From Bacteroidota bacterium (GTDB lineage: Bacteria; Bacteroidota; Bacteroidia; Chitinophagales; Chitinophagaceae): a stretch of 64,000 bases of DNA. The stretch's first letter is position 1. Every line of letters starts with the position of its first letter. The notes beneath the pieces were generated by a model, which was not told where the DNA came from, did not search any database, and worked only from the letters and a program-made list of their open reading frames with translations. The position numbers and the translations under genes were made by a program. The DNA lies in assembly GCA_026391455.1 (NCBI GenBank), contig JAPLEH010000040.1, positions 1 through 64,000 of the forward strand, in the 5' to 3' direction. Shown one piece after another: positions 34,724 to 44,205 of the stretch.

Positions 34724-35962
34724 ATGGCAAAAAGCGATAAAACAAGTTATCCCAAAGAGAAGATCAAAATACTTTTTCTCGAGAATATCAGTGATGTGGC
34801 GGTAAAAAATTTTCAGCATCATGGTTATGAGCAGGTGAGTAAGATATCCAAAGCGCTTACGGAAGAGCAACTGATGGACGAGATCAAAGATGTACATATA
34901 CTGGGTATCCGCTCCAAAACACAGATCACCGCCAATGTTTTGAAAGCCGCCAAAAAATTACAGGCCATTGGCTGTTTTTGTATCGGGGTAAACCAGGTTA
35001 ATCTCAAAGCGGCAACGCAAAACGGGGTGGTGGTATTCAATGCCCCTTATTCCAATACGCGCTCGGTTGCCGAACTGGTGATCGGCGCCTCCATTATGCT
35101 CATCCGCCGCATACCGGATAAAAACAAAGCGGCCCACGAAGGCATTTGGATGAAAGATGCCAAGGGCAGTTATGAATTGCGGGGAAAAACGCTCGGTATC
35201 ATCGGCTATGGCAATATCGGCAGCCAGGTAAGTGTACTGGCTGAATCACTGGGGATGAAAGTGCTTTTTTATGATGTGGAAACCAAACTACCATTGGGTA
35301 ATGCGGTGGATGCAAAAACACTAAAAGAATTGCTTAGTAAATCGGATGTGGTTACCCTGCATGTTCCGGAAACTTCCCAAACCAAAAATCTGATCAATAA
35401 AACCAATCTCAAATATTTTAATAAAGGATCCATCCTCATCAACTATGCCCGGGGAGAAGTAGTGGATCTGGATACGCTTCGCAAATACATTCTCGACGGA
35501 CATATCGGAGGCGCTGCTGTGGATGTATACCCCTGGGAGCCGGAGAAGAACGGCGACCGTTTTCAAACGCCCCTGCAGGACCTGCCCAATGTGATCCTTA
35601 CGCCACATATCGGGGGTAGTACAGAAGAAGCGCAACAAAATATCGGCGAAGATGTAAGTGTAAAGCTGTTAAATTACCTTGAGAAGGGCATCACCTTCGG
35701 ATCGCATACGGTACCGGCCCTGGCATTGCCGCCGCAGGAGGGCAGTCACCGCATTTTGCATATCCACTACAATGTACCCGGTGTACTTTCACAGATCAAC
35801 ACCCAATTATCCAAATACAAAATCAATATTCTGGCCCAGTACCTTAAAACCAATGAGGAAATTGGCTATGTGGTACTTGATGTAGACAAGAAATTGTCTG
35901 CCCAGGCACTGGAATTGCTGAAAGAAGTGAAGGAGACGATCAAGGTGCGGATGTTGTATTGA
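34724..35962 (+). CDS. serA: D-3-phosphoglycerate dehydrogenase with ACT domain
   Basis: 412 residues from the ATG at 34724; the frame is open upstream but overlaps the promoter. Substrate-binding segments (HILGIRSKTQIT, NAPYSNTRSVAEL) flank a Rossmann NAD domain (LGIIGYGNIGSQVSVLAESLG). The catalytic residues lie in INYARGEVVD, the Glu of AAVDVYPWEPE and LTPHIGGSTEEAQ. The C-terminal ACT domain (HYNVPGVLSQINTQLSKY) is the serine-feedback site, as in the ~410-residue E. coli SerA type. It catalyses the first step of serine synthesis. It is monocistronic and followed by a terminator. Confidence 0.95.
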   Translation: MAKSDKTSYPKEKIKILFLENISDVAVKNFQHHGYEQVSKISKALTEEQLMDEIKDVHILGIRSKTQITANVLKAAKKLQAIGCFCIGVNQVNLKAATQNGVVVFNAPYSNTRSVAELVIGASIMLIRRIPDKNKAAHEGIWMKDAKGSYELRGKTLGIIGYGNIGSQVSVLAESLGMKVLFYDVETKLPLGNAVDAKTLKELLSKSDVVTLHVPETSQTKNLINKTNLKYFNKGSILINYARGEVVDLDTLRKYILDGHIGGAAVDVYPWEPEKNGDRFQTPLQDLPNVILTPHIGGSTEEAQQNIGEDVSVKLLNYLEKGITFGSHTVPALALPPQEGSHRILHIHYNVPGVLSQINTQLSKYKINILAQYLKTNEEIGYVVLDVDKKLSAQALELLKEVKETIKVRMLY

Positions 35963-36019
35963 GGGAATTGAAGAAATAAAAGTGATAAGTTAATAGTGAA
36001 ATATATGTGAGATAACTAA

Positions 36020-36049
36020 AGCGACCGGGATTTTTCCGGTCGCTTTTTT
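36020..36049 (+). terminator. Terminator between serA and the cytochrome lipoprotein gene
   Basis: AGCGACCGG (36020-36028), a seven-base loop, CCGGTCGCT (36036-36044), then five T. It lies 58 bp after serA. A short A-run before the stem (AAA) could let it also serve the convergent minus-strand gene ending at 36082. Confidence 0.88.
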
Positions 36050-36081
36050 ATTTACGTATTATCGAAACTGACTTAACTATT

Positions 36082-37632
36082 CTATTTTGTACTCTCCAGT
36101 ATTGACACTGTGTCTGCCGTTATCAGGCTGTCAGCGCATTGTTTTGGGATGATGATTTGTTCTTTTTCTTCAATACCAATATCGATACCTTCAATATTCT
36201 CGGTGTATAGAAACTTTCGTATCTCTTCTACATTTGTCTCATGAATCATTACTTTAATTTGCTGACTCCGGGTTGCGTAAAACGTCGAAATACCGTAATA
36301 CATTTTACCCCCCTTACTGCCGAAAGCAAATGCCAGTACCCGCTCACCCAGATATAGTGGGATACCCCCATTGATTTTTATAAATGTATAAACAGCAGTA
36401 TTCTTATCGTAGCTTACAGATAAGGTTTTATTGGAGGGACAAAAGAGGTACACATGCAAATTCGATTCCATGGGGCCTTCCGCAATTACTTTCACATCTG
36501 TAATCACCGTTCCGGCATACCCTTCTACTTCCGCGTCTATATTGTACCAGCCCAATGTTTTTATTTCAAAATCATACATACCATCCGTAGGATTTGGATC
36601 TGTAAATCCGTTTCGCAAGCCTTCCATTGATTCAGCTTTTTTGGGAAGGGTATCGGTTAAAAGTTGATTGATGTCTGATAAATTGACACCTTCTAGCATG
36701 GTATTTTCTTCCGTACCACTTTTACGAATATAGATTGTATCATCATTACATGTCCTGGAAGCGAGTGCCATCCCTTCGGTTGAACTAGTATCCTGATTTA
36801 ATTCAGCGATGGACTTTGCCAAAAGACTATCCCGTTCTCTTTTTTCGTCAGCTTCTGCACCCGGTCTTTTCGTTTCACTATTGATATAGGCGAGTATTGC
36901 GTCCAGCCCTTCTTCATTTATATCATTGAATGCGGTCATCATTTGCCCGCCATATGCGGATTTCAATTTAAGAACATAGTTGTCTTTTTCCATCCACCCT
37001 GATGGATTTCGTATAAAACTTAGCAGATTCTTCCTGTCATTCCATTTACCTCTGTATTCAACATTTCTTAATGAAGGCCCGGTTAATGATTTAAAGATAC
37101 CATGACAACTGGCACATTTACCCTTGAATAATAATTTGCCCATCAGGTATTTCTGTTGCTGCGGTGTACTGTCCAGTGGAACGGGATCTACCCAATTAAC
37201 CGTACCGCTATCTGTCTCCACCCCTTTATACAACTTCATCTTTTCATCAAAATAAGCATTGGGTACTGATACATTAATAGGTTTTACTAACGAAAGTTGT
37301 TTGTCCTTTTGTTTCGCATTGATATAGATCATGCCACCCGTACGTAGCGGCATGCCATTCGATTCGGTGGTGAGGCCTGCGGCTAAAATTTCTGCCGGAG
37401 TGAATGCTTCTTTGATTTCGATACTAATGTCCCCATCTGTATTAAAGGTACCTGCTTTTATTTTGAGTAAAGATCCGTGCTTGGTTCGGATAGTTGTATC
37501 TGCCTTATCATTGATCACATAAGTTTGCCTGAGCAGCATTTCGTTGGTGAATAAAGCGGGGTTAGATTTGTTTTTACAGGAGAAAAGTATTGTTAGTTGA
37601 ACTAACAAAAGGAAAAAGCATATCTTTTTCAT
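36082..37632 (-). CDS. Lipoprotein with cytochrome c domain
   Basis: 516 residues. The lipobox LTILFSC has its Cys at residue 19. A beta-rich domain (about 30-150) resembles repeats used in cell-surface carriers. The only c-type haem site is C173-A-S-C176-H177, followed by LTGPSLRNVE. The likely distal methionine is in GGQMMTAFND (231/232), and the domain ends at AYINSE. The C-terminal ~240 residues are another beta-rich part with several MYDFEIKTLGWYNIDAE-type strands. The protein is a periplasm-facing, probably outer- or inner-membrane-anchored electron-transfer protein; the partner is unknown. The architecture is unusual: the haem domain is in the middle, between two beta domains. Confidence 0.75.
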   Translation of the reverse strand: MKKICFFLLLVQLTILFSCKNKSNPALFTNEMLLRQTYVINDKADTTIRTKHGSLLKIKAGTFNTDGDISIEIKEAFTPAEILAAGLTTESNGMPLRTGGMIYINAKQKDKQLSLVKPINVSVPNAYFDEKMKLYKGVETDSGTVNWVDPVPLDSTPQQQKYLMGKLLFKGKCASCHGIFKSLTGPSLRNVEYRGKWNDRKNLLSFIRNPSGWMEKDNYVLKLKSAYGGQMMTAFNDINEEGLDAILAYINSETKRPGAEADEKRERDSLLAKSIAELNQDTSSTEGMALASRTCNDDTIYIRKSGTEENTMLEGVNLSDINQLLTDTLPKKAESMEGLRNGFTDPNPTDGMYDFEIKTLGWYNIDAEVEGYAGTVITDVKVIAEGPMESNLHVYLFCPSNKTLSVSYDKNTAVYTFIKINGGIPLYLGERVLAFAFGSKGGKMYYGISTFYATRSQQIKVMIHETNVEEIRKFLYTENIEGIDIGIEEKEQIIIPKQCADSLITADTVSILESTK

Positions 37633-37700
37633 AAAACAGTTTTATACATGGCTGAATGCGGATGCAAAGTTATACCCGTTTTATTTTATCAAAAAAATAT

Positions 37701-38621
37701 TTATTCTTTTTCTGCTGAAATAATATAGTATCCAAAATGTTTCCGGTGCAAACCGAGCAGCATTCCGAGTACCGGTGCATACACATTGTGCCATCTCTCT
37801 TTTTCCATACGAAGGCTGCGGTTTTTCCAGATTTCATGTACAAAGAATTTGAGACAGGTCCAGGGTACATACGCTACGGATGGAGCAATGCGGTAACTGA
37901 TCTCACGCACCGAGATGTTTTTCATACCGTATTTCTTCAGATTGGCCAACACATCCTGTATGCTGCCAAAACAGGGGAGGGCCCAGCAATGGATTATTTT
38001 CTGATAAATAGCATTGAAGAAACGGGGCAACGCATTATTATGTTTTAAGAATCCATCTGCTATACAGAATCGGCCTCCGGACTTCAGTACGCGGGCCATT
38101 TCAGCTATGAATAATTCTTTGCCGCTACCGTTGGCATGACAGGCACTTTCCACCGCATAAGCATGAGTAAAACTATTATTGGCCGCCTGCAAGCCTTCAA
38201 AATTATCTTTCATCAATTGTACGCGATCCTGCAACTGGTCGCGCTCAATCAGTTCGCGCCCCTTGTCGATCTGGTAATCGGAGATCGTAATACCCGTCAC
38301 CTGTGCGAGGGGAAAATGCAAGGCAGCATAACGTGCCACAGTACCCACTCCGCAGCCAAGGTCGGCGATAAGGGCATTGTGGGAGGGAAGGAGTTGCAGT
38401 TCTTTCATCACTTCTGCATTCATGTTCATCAGCATACGCTCGAGGAAGAAGATATCAGTGAACTTTTTACAATAACCAAAATGCATATTGAAGTTGGGGC
38501 TCCACATTTCATAGTCCGGACCGGCCACATCATAATAAGTCCTGATATCCTTATAATCGGAAAGCGGTATTACTGGGGCGGGTGACTCCGGAACAGGGGC
38601 AGCAGAAGAGGCTGGTTTCAT
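37701..38621 (-). CDS. SAM-dependent methyltransferase (UbiE/tocopherol MT type)
   Basis: 306 residues. After a Pro/Ala-rich N-terminus comes TYYDVAGPDYEMWSPN.NMHFGY, the start of a class I methyltransferase of the UbiE/gamma-tocopherol/sterol-methyltransferase group. Motif I is IADLGCGVGTVARYA. Later motifs are ITISDYQIDKG, the acidic VESACHANG and VLKSGGRFCIADGFL. The C-terminal part (about 210-300) has a Trp/His-rich hydrophobic tail that may associate with membranes. It probably methylates a lipid or quinone-like substrate. It is divergent from the NDH-2 gene, with 98 bp between the starts. Confidence 0.8.
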   Translation of the reverse strand: MKPASSAAPVPESPAPVIPLSDYKDIRTYYDVAGPDYEMWSPNFNMHFGYCKKFTDIFFLERMLMNMNAEVMKELQLLPSHNALIADLGCGVGTVARYAALHFPLAQVTGITISDYQIDKGRELIERDQLQDRVQLMKDNFEGLQAANNSFTHAYAVESACHANGSGKELFIAEMARVLKSGGRFCIADGFLKHNNALPRFFNAIYQKIIHCWALPCFGSIQDVLANLKKYGMKNISVREISYRIAPSVAYVPWTCLKFFVHEIWKNRSLRMEKERWHNVYAPVLGMLLGLHRKHFGYYIISAEKE

Positions 38622-38692
38622 AACGTTGGGTTTGTTCCGGATGTAAAGCTATATAGAAATAATTAAATTTTCAGTAATTATTGAAAATTGTG

Positions 38693-38700
38693 TAAATTTG
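38693..38700 (+). promoter_or_regulatory. -7 element TAAATTTG upstream of ndh
   Basis: TAAATTTG fits TAnnTTTG and ends 19 bases before the ndh ATG at 38720. ATTG sequences at 38677-38690 do not give ideal -33 spacing. Confidence 0.5.
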
Positions 38701-38719
38701 TGTTGTAAAAACAAATTAT

Positions 38720-39988
38720 ATGAAAGTCGTCATTGCAGGAGCCGGATTTGGCGGATTGAAACTGGCCCGCCTGCTCAACAACCGGGGCGGATTTGAAGTG
38801 GTTCTGATCGACAGGTTCAATTATCACCAGTTCCAACCTTTATTTTATCAGGTAGCTACCGCCGGTCTCGATGCCAGTAATATCTCTTTCCCGCTGCGGA
38901 AAGTATTTCAAAAGAGTAATAACGTAAAGATTCGCCTGGCGGAGATCAAAGAGATCCGCGCTGCCGAAAACGTACTCATTACCGATCAGGAACAAATATC
39001 CTATGACGTACTCGTGCTGGCCACCGGTGCAGATACCAATTTCTTTGGTAATCAAAACCTGGCCACTCATGCCTTCCCCATGAAGAGTACAGTGGAAGCG
39101 TTGCAGATTCGTCACCGCCTGTTACAATTATTTGAAAACGCCCACACGATACGTGATGCTGACACATTACAAAATCTGATGAATATCGTTGTAGTGGGAG
39201 GGGGGCCTACCGGTGTGGAAGTATCCGGTGCATTGGCTGAAATGAAAAAATATGTGTTGCCCAAGGATTTTCCCGAACTGGATTTTTCTAAGATGAACAT
39301 CTACCTGCTCGAAGGCACTGCCAAAACCCTTTCGGCCATGAGTGAAAAATCATCCGCTCAGTCACGCAAATACCTCGAACGTCTTGGGGTAAACGTCATG
39401 ACGCAGACCATCGTAAAGGATTATGACGGTAAACTCGTGCTACTCGATAATGGTAACACCCTTTCCGCCGCCACCGTTATCTGGGCGGCCGGTGTAAAGG
39501 GCAATGTACCCGCCGGTATCGATGCTTCCCTCATCACCCGTGGCAACCGTATCAAAACAGACCGGCACTGCCTGGTACAAGGATCTTTCAATATCTATGC
39601 TATTGGCGACCTCGCCTATATGGAAACACCCAAATATCCCAATGGTCATCCGCAGGTAGCGCCGGTTGCTATGCAACATGCGGCGATGCTGGCGAAGAAC
39701 CTTCGCCTGATCGAACAAAAATCCAATTCCGACCGTTTATCCGAATTTGAATATTTCGATAAAGGTTCGATGGCCACCGTAGGTCGAAACCTCGCTGTGG
39801 TGGATATGCCCAAACCTAAACTGCATTTCGGCGGCTTCTTTGCCTGGCTGATCTGGATGGGCCTTCACCTCATGCTCATTCTCGGCGTAAAAAACCGGTT
39901 CTTTGTATTCTCCAACTGGCTCTATAATTATATCACGTATGATCAGAATTTGCGGTTGATATTCAGGGAGTTTGAACGGAAACGTTAA
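38720..39988 (+). CDS. ndh: NADH:quinone oxidoreductase type II (NDH-2)
   Basis: 422 residues. The FAD site is IAGAGFGGLKLARLL at the N-terminus, and the NADH site is NIVVVGGGPTGVEVSGALAE in the middle. The quinone/FAD region is AIGDLAYMETP with QVAPVAMQHAAMLAKNL. The C-terminal amphipathic or hydrophobic helix region (FFAWLIWMGLHLMLILGVKNR) is the membrane attachment typical of the enzyme. It oxidises NADH without pumping protons. Confidence 0.93.
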   Translation: MKVVIAGAGFGGLKLARLLNNRGGFEVVLIDRFNYHQFQPLFYQVATAGLDASNISFPLRKVFQKSNNVKIRLAEIKEIRAAENVLITDQEQISYDVLVLATGADTNFFGNQNLATHAFPMKSTVEALQIRHRLLQLFENAHTIRDADTLQNLMNIVVVGGGPTGVEVSGALAEMKKYVLPKDFPELDFSKMNIYLLEGTAKTLSAMSEKSSAQSRKYLERLGVNVMTQTIVKDYDGKLVLLDNGNTLSAATVIWAAGVKGNVPAGIDASLITRGNRIKTDRHCLVQGSFNIYAIGDLAYMETPKYPNGHPQVAPVAMQHAAMLAKNLRLIEQKSNSDRLSEFEYFDKGSMATVGRNLAVVDMPKPKLHFGGFFAWLIWMGLHLMLILGVKNRFFVFSNWLYNYITYDQNLRLIFREFERKR

Positions 39989-40021
39989 TTAGCTAATTAG
40001 CTAATGTGCTAATTTGCTAAT

Positions 40022-40167
40022 GGAATACAGGGGTCTTATGTATTTCTTTGCGTGCCTTTGCTGTCTTTGCGTGATTTATAATTTGGAAATGTGGAGATGT
40101 GAGAATGTGGAAATGGAATAAAGGATTCTTTTGTAATTCTTTGCGTGCCTTTGCTGTCTTTGCGTGA
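40022..40167. repeat. Direct repeat of ~53 bp, two copies at 93-bp period
   Basis: The copies lie at 40022-40074 and 40115-40167. The last 30 bp of each are identical, starting TCTTTGCGTGCCTTTGC and ending TTTGCGTGA; the first 23 are diverged. The phrase is a common intergenic repeat in Bacteroidota, usually non-coding, and lies here in the 295-bp gap between ndh and the YqjF-like gene. Confidence 0.75.
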
Positions 40168-40283
40168 AATATAGGTTGCATAAGTTGAATAGGTTTCTTT
40201 TCTGCACAGCATTAACTATTACCGGCATTCTTTGTTAATTGTTTGGAATAGTTATTTTTCATTTATACTTTTTAATTTTTACC

Positions 40284-41009
40284 GTGAGTAAGAACGTTTT
40301 TTTAACTGCGGAATGGCGCAGGCTGATCATGGCGAATTATACCATCAGTCCGGACGTGTTGAAACCCTTTTTGCCGGCGCATACCGAATTGGATTTTTTC
40401 GATGGCAAATGCTATGTAAGCCTTGTCGGTTTTTTATTCCGCGATGTGCGCATCAAAGGCATTGCCATTCCCTGGCACCGGCATTTTCCGGAGGTGAATC
40501 TGCGATTTTATGTAAAACATTTCGACGGGCAACAATGGAAAAGGGGAGTGGTCTTCATCAGCGAGATCGTACCCAAGCCCGCCATCAGTTGGGTAGCCAA
40601 TACCCTGTACAAAGAACATTACAGCACCCTGCCCATGCGCTACGTGTGGAAAGAAGAGGCTGGAGAATTATACACACAATACCATTGGAAGAAAAACAAT
40701 GCCTGGCAAAAACTGGAAGTGGTAACCCCACCAGAGGCCGTTCCGCTCATCGCCGGCAGCGAAGAAGAATTCATTACCGAACATTTCTGGGGCTATGCAA
40801 AAGCCGGTGCCAACCGTACCAACGAATACCAGGTAGGGCACCCACGCTGGAATATTTACCCGGTGAAATCATATACGGTAGCATGTGATTTCAGCGCCTT
40901 ATACGGGAATGCCTTTTCGGTGTTGCAGCAACAAAAACCGGCGAGTGTTTTCCTCGCAGAAGGCTCTGCGATAGCCATTTACAATAAGCAAATCATTGGC
41001 ACCCAATAA
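40284..41009 (+). CDS. YqjF family protein (DUF2071)
   Basis: A GTG start at 40284 gives 241 residues (VSKNVFLTAEWRRLIMANY), which begins at the FLTAEWR region where the family normally starts; the upstream TTG at 40239 would add an unrelated hydrophobic stretch. Conserved family features are LLLNYxxxPxxLxPxLP-like (MANYTISPDVLKPFLPAHTEL), VSLVGFLF, EVNLRFYVKH and the late HPRWNIYPV. The family has no established biochemical function. It is a lone gene in a core region. Confidence 0.8.
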   Translation: MSKNVFLTAEWRRLIMANYTISPDVLKPFLPAHTELDFFDGKCYVSLVGFLFRDVRIKGIAIPWHRHFPEVNLRFYVKHFDGQQWKRGVVFISEIVPKPAISWVANTLYKEHYSTLPMRYVWKEEAGELYTQYHWKKNNAWQKLEVVTPPEAVPLIAGSEEEFITEHFWGYAKAGANRTNEYQVGHPRWNIYPVKSYTVACDFSALYGNAFSVLQQQKPASVFLAEGSAIAIYNKQIIGTQ

Positions 41010-41442
41010 GGTAGGACCCGATTCGGGCTCATTCGCTTTTTTAATAACAAAAAATATATGTATATTTGCATAACACTATTCCTTTTTTACACACTATTCC
41101 CTTTTAACTGACCTTCCTGCGGTTCATGTATTTTCATGAATCATATCAACAGCCGTATTGCTGCATGATGTTTTATTTACTTTAAATAGACATTAGTTGC
41201 ATCATACTGTCTGTAAGATATATTCGACTCTGTTAATTCAAATACTTCCACACTCATTCCACCAATGGAATGGGTGATTCATTCATTTCAAGGATATGGC
41301 CGCCACTGGCAGCGGTATCCTGATCGGAATTCCGGTACGTATGAATGATTCTGTCAACATGAGCGCTTCTTTGATTGCATCAAAGTAAGCTCAGCATATC
41401 AGGATCTGCATACGTATCCGGATTGGAAAATATTTGAAACCT
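41010..41442. promoter_or_regulatory. Long 5' region of GT39 gene with promoter-like element
   Basis: TATATTTG at 41061-41068 matches the Bacteroidota -7 consensus and would give a leader of about 370 nt for the gene at 41443. Within it CATTCCA (41255-41261) and TGGAATG (41266-41272) form a 7-bp stem with loop CCAA. No T-run follows, so a simple terminator is not indicated. No gene is seen here. Confidence 0.4.
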
Positions 41443-43134
41443 ATGAAAAACGAACTGGAGCGATCCTTACAAAAAAAAGTTTATGCCGGACTGGTATTAT
41501 GGTGGCTGATCAACCTGGTACAGGCCCATTTTACAGAAATACATCCGGATGAGGCCTACTATGCCTTGTGGGCCGAGCATACCGACGCGGGTTACTATGA
41601 TCATCCGCCGATGGTCGCATTTTTCATCCGCATAAGCTCCTTCTTTTTTTCCGGCAACCTGGGTGTACGGTTCTTCACCGTATTGATGCAACCCATCACC
41701 CTCTTTATAGTCTGGCAACTATGTAAAGGAGAGGGTTCGGAGCAGCAAAAGCGGTTGCCTGTATTTTTTATCACTGGTGCAGCCATGATCATGTTCTCCG
41801 CATATGGCTTCATCACCACGCCGGATGTACCCTTACTATTCTTTACAGCAGTTTTCTTATGGGCCTATCAGCGATTTTTACACACCCGCTCCATTCCCAT
41901 AATATTACTGTTATCGGTAGCAATGGCCGGCATGATCTGCAGCAAGTATCAGGGGGCGATTGTCATACTGATGCTGATCGTATCCAATATCCGACTCCTT
42001 ACCGTTCCAACATTTTGGATAGCCGGCATACTGGCACTCGCCATCTGCACACCCCATTTTTATTGGCAAATTGAACATCAGTTTCCCAGTTTTAAGTATC
42101 ACCTGACTGAACGCTCTGCCGGATTTCGCTGGAATTACTTTTTTGAATACCTGCCCAATCAAATGGCCACTTTCAACCCCTTTGTACTGGCGGCGATGGT
42201 ATGGCTCGTAATCCGATTCAACATCACCAATTTGTTCGACCGGGCCCTCGTATTCATCATGTCGGGCATGGTACTGCTTTTCTGGCTGGCAACTTTCAAA
42301 GGCCATGCAGAACCACACTGGACCGTTGCCGCTTCCATACCGGCACTTATCCTCATAGTAAAATACAGTACGCTTAATAAAAGCTTTCTCCGCTATATCA
42401 GACGGGTAGTGGCTCCATCCATACTGTTGCTGATAGGCGCACGCATTTGTTTGATAGCTGGATGGGTACCCTCCAACCTGGAATTGACCGGCAAGCAAGC
42501 CAAGTACAGGGCTTTGGAAAAAGTGGCGGGCGATGCTCCGGTTATTATTGTGGGCTCCTTTCAACCACCCTCCCTGTATCATTATTTTACCGGCAGGGAG
42601 GCTATGGTACTGAGCAGTCTCGACAGAAGGCGCACCCAGTTTGATATTTGGCGCAATGATCGTGCTTTTACAGGGAAGAAAGTGTTTGTGTTGCTGGATA
42701 TGCCCGACCGGTCGGTACAATACGACATCGGAGGGGAGCGGTTCTCCGGATTTTTTGTCAACCGGTTTCAATCTACGCATGATATATGGATCCGTTTTTT
42801 GCAGTCCAAAAGTGGAGTGGTTCATAAAGCGGGGAGGGAACTTGAATTGATACTGGAAGTGGAAAACAGGGGTACCCAGCCTTTTCTTTTTCAGCATCCG
42901 GAGTTGCCGGCCACTATCCACGCAGTATTATCCGGAGCAAAGGGCATGCAACTCATTCAGGGAACCTGCAGCCAACCACTTATCAGTTTACAACCCGGTG
43001 AAAAAAAGGAGACCGGCTTTCGGTTTGTATTTCCGAAAGGCAGTGAGGGTACGCAAAAATTGGGTATTACCTGTTATTCCATTTTCGGACCTGATCTCAA
43101 CAGCGATTTTTTTACCATCAACATACAGCCATGA
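41443..43134 (+). CDS. GT39/ArnT-like glycosyltransferase, multi-pass
   Basis: 563 residues from the ATG at 41443 (TTG 41434 is the alternative). The first periplasmic loop has the catalytic acid motif HPDEAYYALW and GYYDHPPMVAFFIRIS, characteristic of the PMT/ArnT family using polyprenyl-phosphate sugars. About ten transmembrane helices fill residues 15-345. The C-terminal ~200 residues are a soluble domain (VVHKAGRELELILEVENRGTQPF, a beta-sandwich-like region). The enzyme transfers a sugar from a lipid-linked donor to a lipid or protein on the periplasmic side. It overlaps the GtrA gene by 4 bp. Confidence 0.85.
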   Translation: MKNELERSLQKKVYAGLVLWWLINLVQAHFTEIHPDEAYYALWAEHTDAGYYDHPPMVAFFIRISSFFFSGNLGVRFFTVLMQPITLFIVWQLCKGEGSEQQKRLPVFFITGAAMIMFSAYGFITTPDVPLLFFTAVFLWAYQRFLHTRSIPIILLLSVAMAGMICSKYQGAIVILMLIVSNIRLLTVPTFWIAGILALAICTPHFYWQIEHQFPSFKYHLTERSAGFRWNYFFEYLPNQMATFNPFVLAAMVWLVIRFNITNLFDRALVFIMSGMVLLFWLATFKGHAEPHWTVAASIPALILIVKYSTLNKSFLRYIRRVVAPSILLLIGARICLIAGWVPSNLELTGKQAKYRALEKVAGDAPVIIVGSFQPPSLYHYFTGREAMVLSSLDRRRTQFDIWRNDRAFTGKKVFVLLDMPDRSVQYDIGGERFSGFFVNRFQSTHDIWIRFLQSKSGVVHKAGRELELILEVENRGTQPFLFQHPELPATIHAVLSGAKGMQLIQGTCSQPLISLQPGEKKETGFRFVFPKGSEGTQKLGITCYSIFGPDLNSDFFTINIQP

Positions 43135-43517
43135 ATCTTTTACTCATCAAATTAATTAAATATGGCACGGTAGGCCTGAGCGGCATGGCCTGCGATTTTG
43201 GTGTAACCTATTTTTTAAAAGAGAAACAGAAAATAAACAAGTATATCGCCAATTCGGTGGGTTTTATACTGGCAGCTTCGCTGAACTATACATTGAATAA
43301 ATACTGGACCTTCGGCACCTCCAGACAGTCAGTACCTTTTGAATTCGGACTTTTCCTGCTGATCGCGCTCACGGGATTATTGCTGAATAATATGATCCTG
43401 CTCTTGCTAAAAGAAAAATGGAATGTCAACTTCTATCTCTCCAAACTGATCGCCATCGGGATCGTATTTATCTGGAATTTTAGTATGAATTATTATTTTA
43501 CGTTTACGGGTGGGTGA
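43131..43517 (+). CDS. gtrA: GtrA family membrane protein
   Basis: 128 residues and four transmembrane helices, with YGTVGLSGMACDFGVTYFLK, the NSVGFILAASLNYTLNKYWTF loop and NFSMNYYFTF near the end, all typical of GtrA (PF04138). GtrA proteins flip or help transfer polyprenyl-phosphate-linked sugars. Its ATG overlaps the stop of the glycosyltransferase gene (ATGA), indicating translational coupling and a common pathway, probably lipid-linked glycan modification. Confidence 0.9.
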   Translation: MNLLLIKLIKYGTVGLSGMACDFGVTYFLKEKQKINKYIANSVGFILAASLNYTLNKYWTFGTSRQSVPFEFGLFLLIALTGLLLNNMILLLLKEKWNVNFYLSKLIAIGIVFIWNFSMNYYFTFTGG

Positions 43518-43560
43518 CAAAGTTGGGGAAGCAAAACCTCCTAATGAGCAGGAACAAATA

Positions 43561-44070
43561 TTACAATTTTGCCAGTATCTTCCTCGCTCTGGATCGAAAT
43601 GCCGGTGTTTCAAATTCCCAGCGGTTTTCAATAATGGTTTTCAATTCGGGTTTGATATCGGGATAGGTGGCGGATAAATGTTCAAGCACAGTAAGGGAAA
43701 AGGCTTTGATGGCGGCTTTTTCTGTGGGAGAGGAGATATAATCGAAGCAGGTATTCATGATCTCTCCCTGGTATTTGGCCGGAATGGCAATATCCTGCAT
43801 CAGCCGGAGGGCGTTGCGCTTTACTGCATCATGCACACCCGGCAATTTCATTTTTTTAATAAGGGCTCCAAAATGTTTTTTGATCAGTGATGGCGTTTCG
43901 ATCACCAGGTAGCTGATGGGCCAGGCCGCCCGTTGCACCACGCGGTACTCATCGTGGAGAAAGAGATGAAACAGTTCATCAAAACGGGCCTGATCCTTGC
44001 CTACCCAGCGAATGATTTTATCGCGGTTGGCTTTGCTGTGTTCCTTCAAAATTGTTTTTCGTAAATCCAT
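43561..44070 (-). CDS. HEAT-like helical repeat protein, hypothetical
   Basis: The ATG at 44070 gives 169 residues (MDLRKTILKEHSKANRDKIIRWVG); the open frame continues upstream through non-coding sequence. The protein is all-helical, with repeat-like segments RVVQRAAWPISYLVIETPSLIKKHFG, AVKRNALRLMQDIAIP and EKAAIKAFSLTVLEHLSATYPDI, resembling HEAT/ARM or DNA-alkylation-repair-like superhelices. No catalytic residues are recognised. It converges with gtrA (43-bp gap) and lies downstream of the terminator of the Bax-inhibitor gene. Confidence 0.7.
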   Translation of the reverse strand: MDLRKTILKEHSKANRDKIIRWVGKDQARFDELFHLFLHDEYRVVQRAAWPISYLVIETPSLIKKHFGALIKKMKLPGVHDAVKRNALRLMQDIAIPAKYQGEIMNTCFDYISSPTEKAAIKAFSLTVLEHLSATYPDIKPELKTIIENRWEFETPAFRSRARKILAKL

Positions 44071-44137
44071 TGTTGAGCTGCGAGCAAACAGGCCGTGTGT
44101 AATTTGGAAAAAAAATTGATTCGTCAATGTATAGAAA

Positions 44138-44182
44138 GAAAAAGCTGCGAGCATAATTTCGTAATCGAAAACCGCTCGCAGC
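44138..44182 (-). terminator. Terminator of the Bax inhibitor-1 gene
   Basis: On the minus strand GGCTGCGAGC pairs with GCTCGCAGC, enclosing an inner TTTCG-ATTA-CGAAA stem; the outer arms are 44144-44152 and 44174-44182. TTTTTCTTTC follows. The nine-base GCTGCGAGC also occurs at 44078-44086, just upstream of the next gene's start. Confidence 0.75.
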
Positions 44183-44205
44183 CTTTAGCAAATAGCTTAT
44201 CACTT

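Noticed and set aside
41911-42921. Long antisense reading frame (336 codons) within the GT39-like gene
   Set aside because: It is fully inside a gene with clear family motifs and its translation has no recognisable domain; it is a by-product of codon composition.
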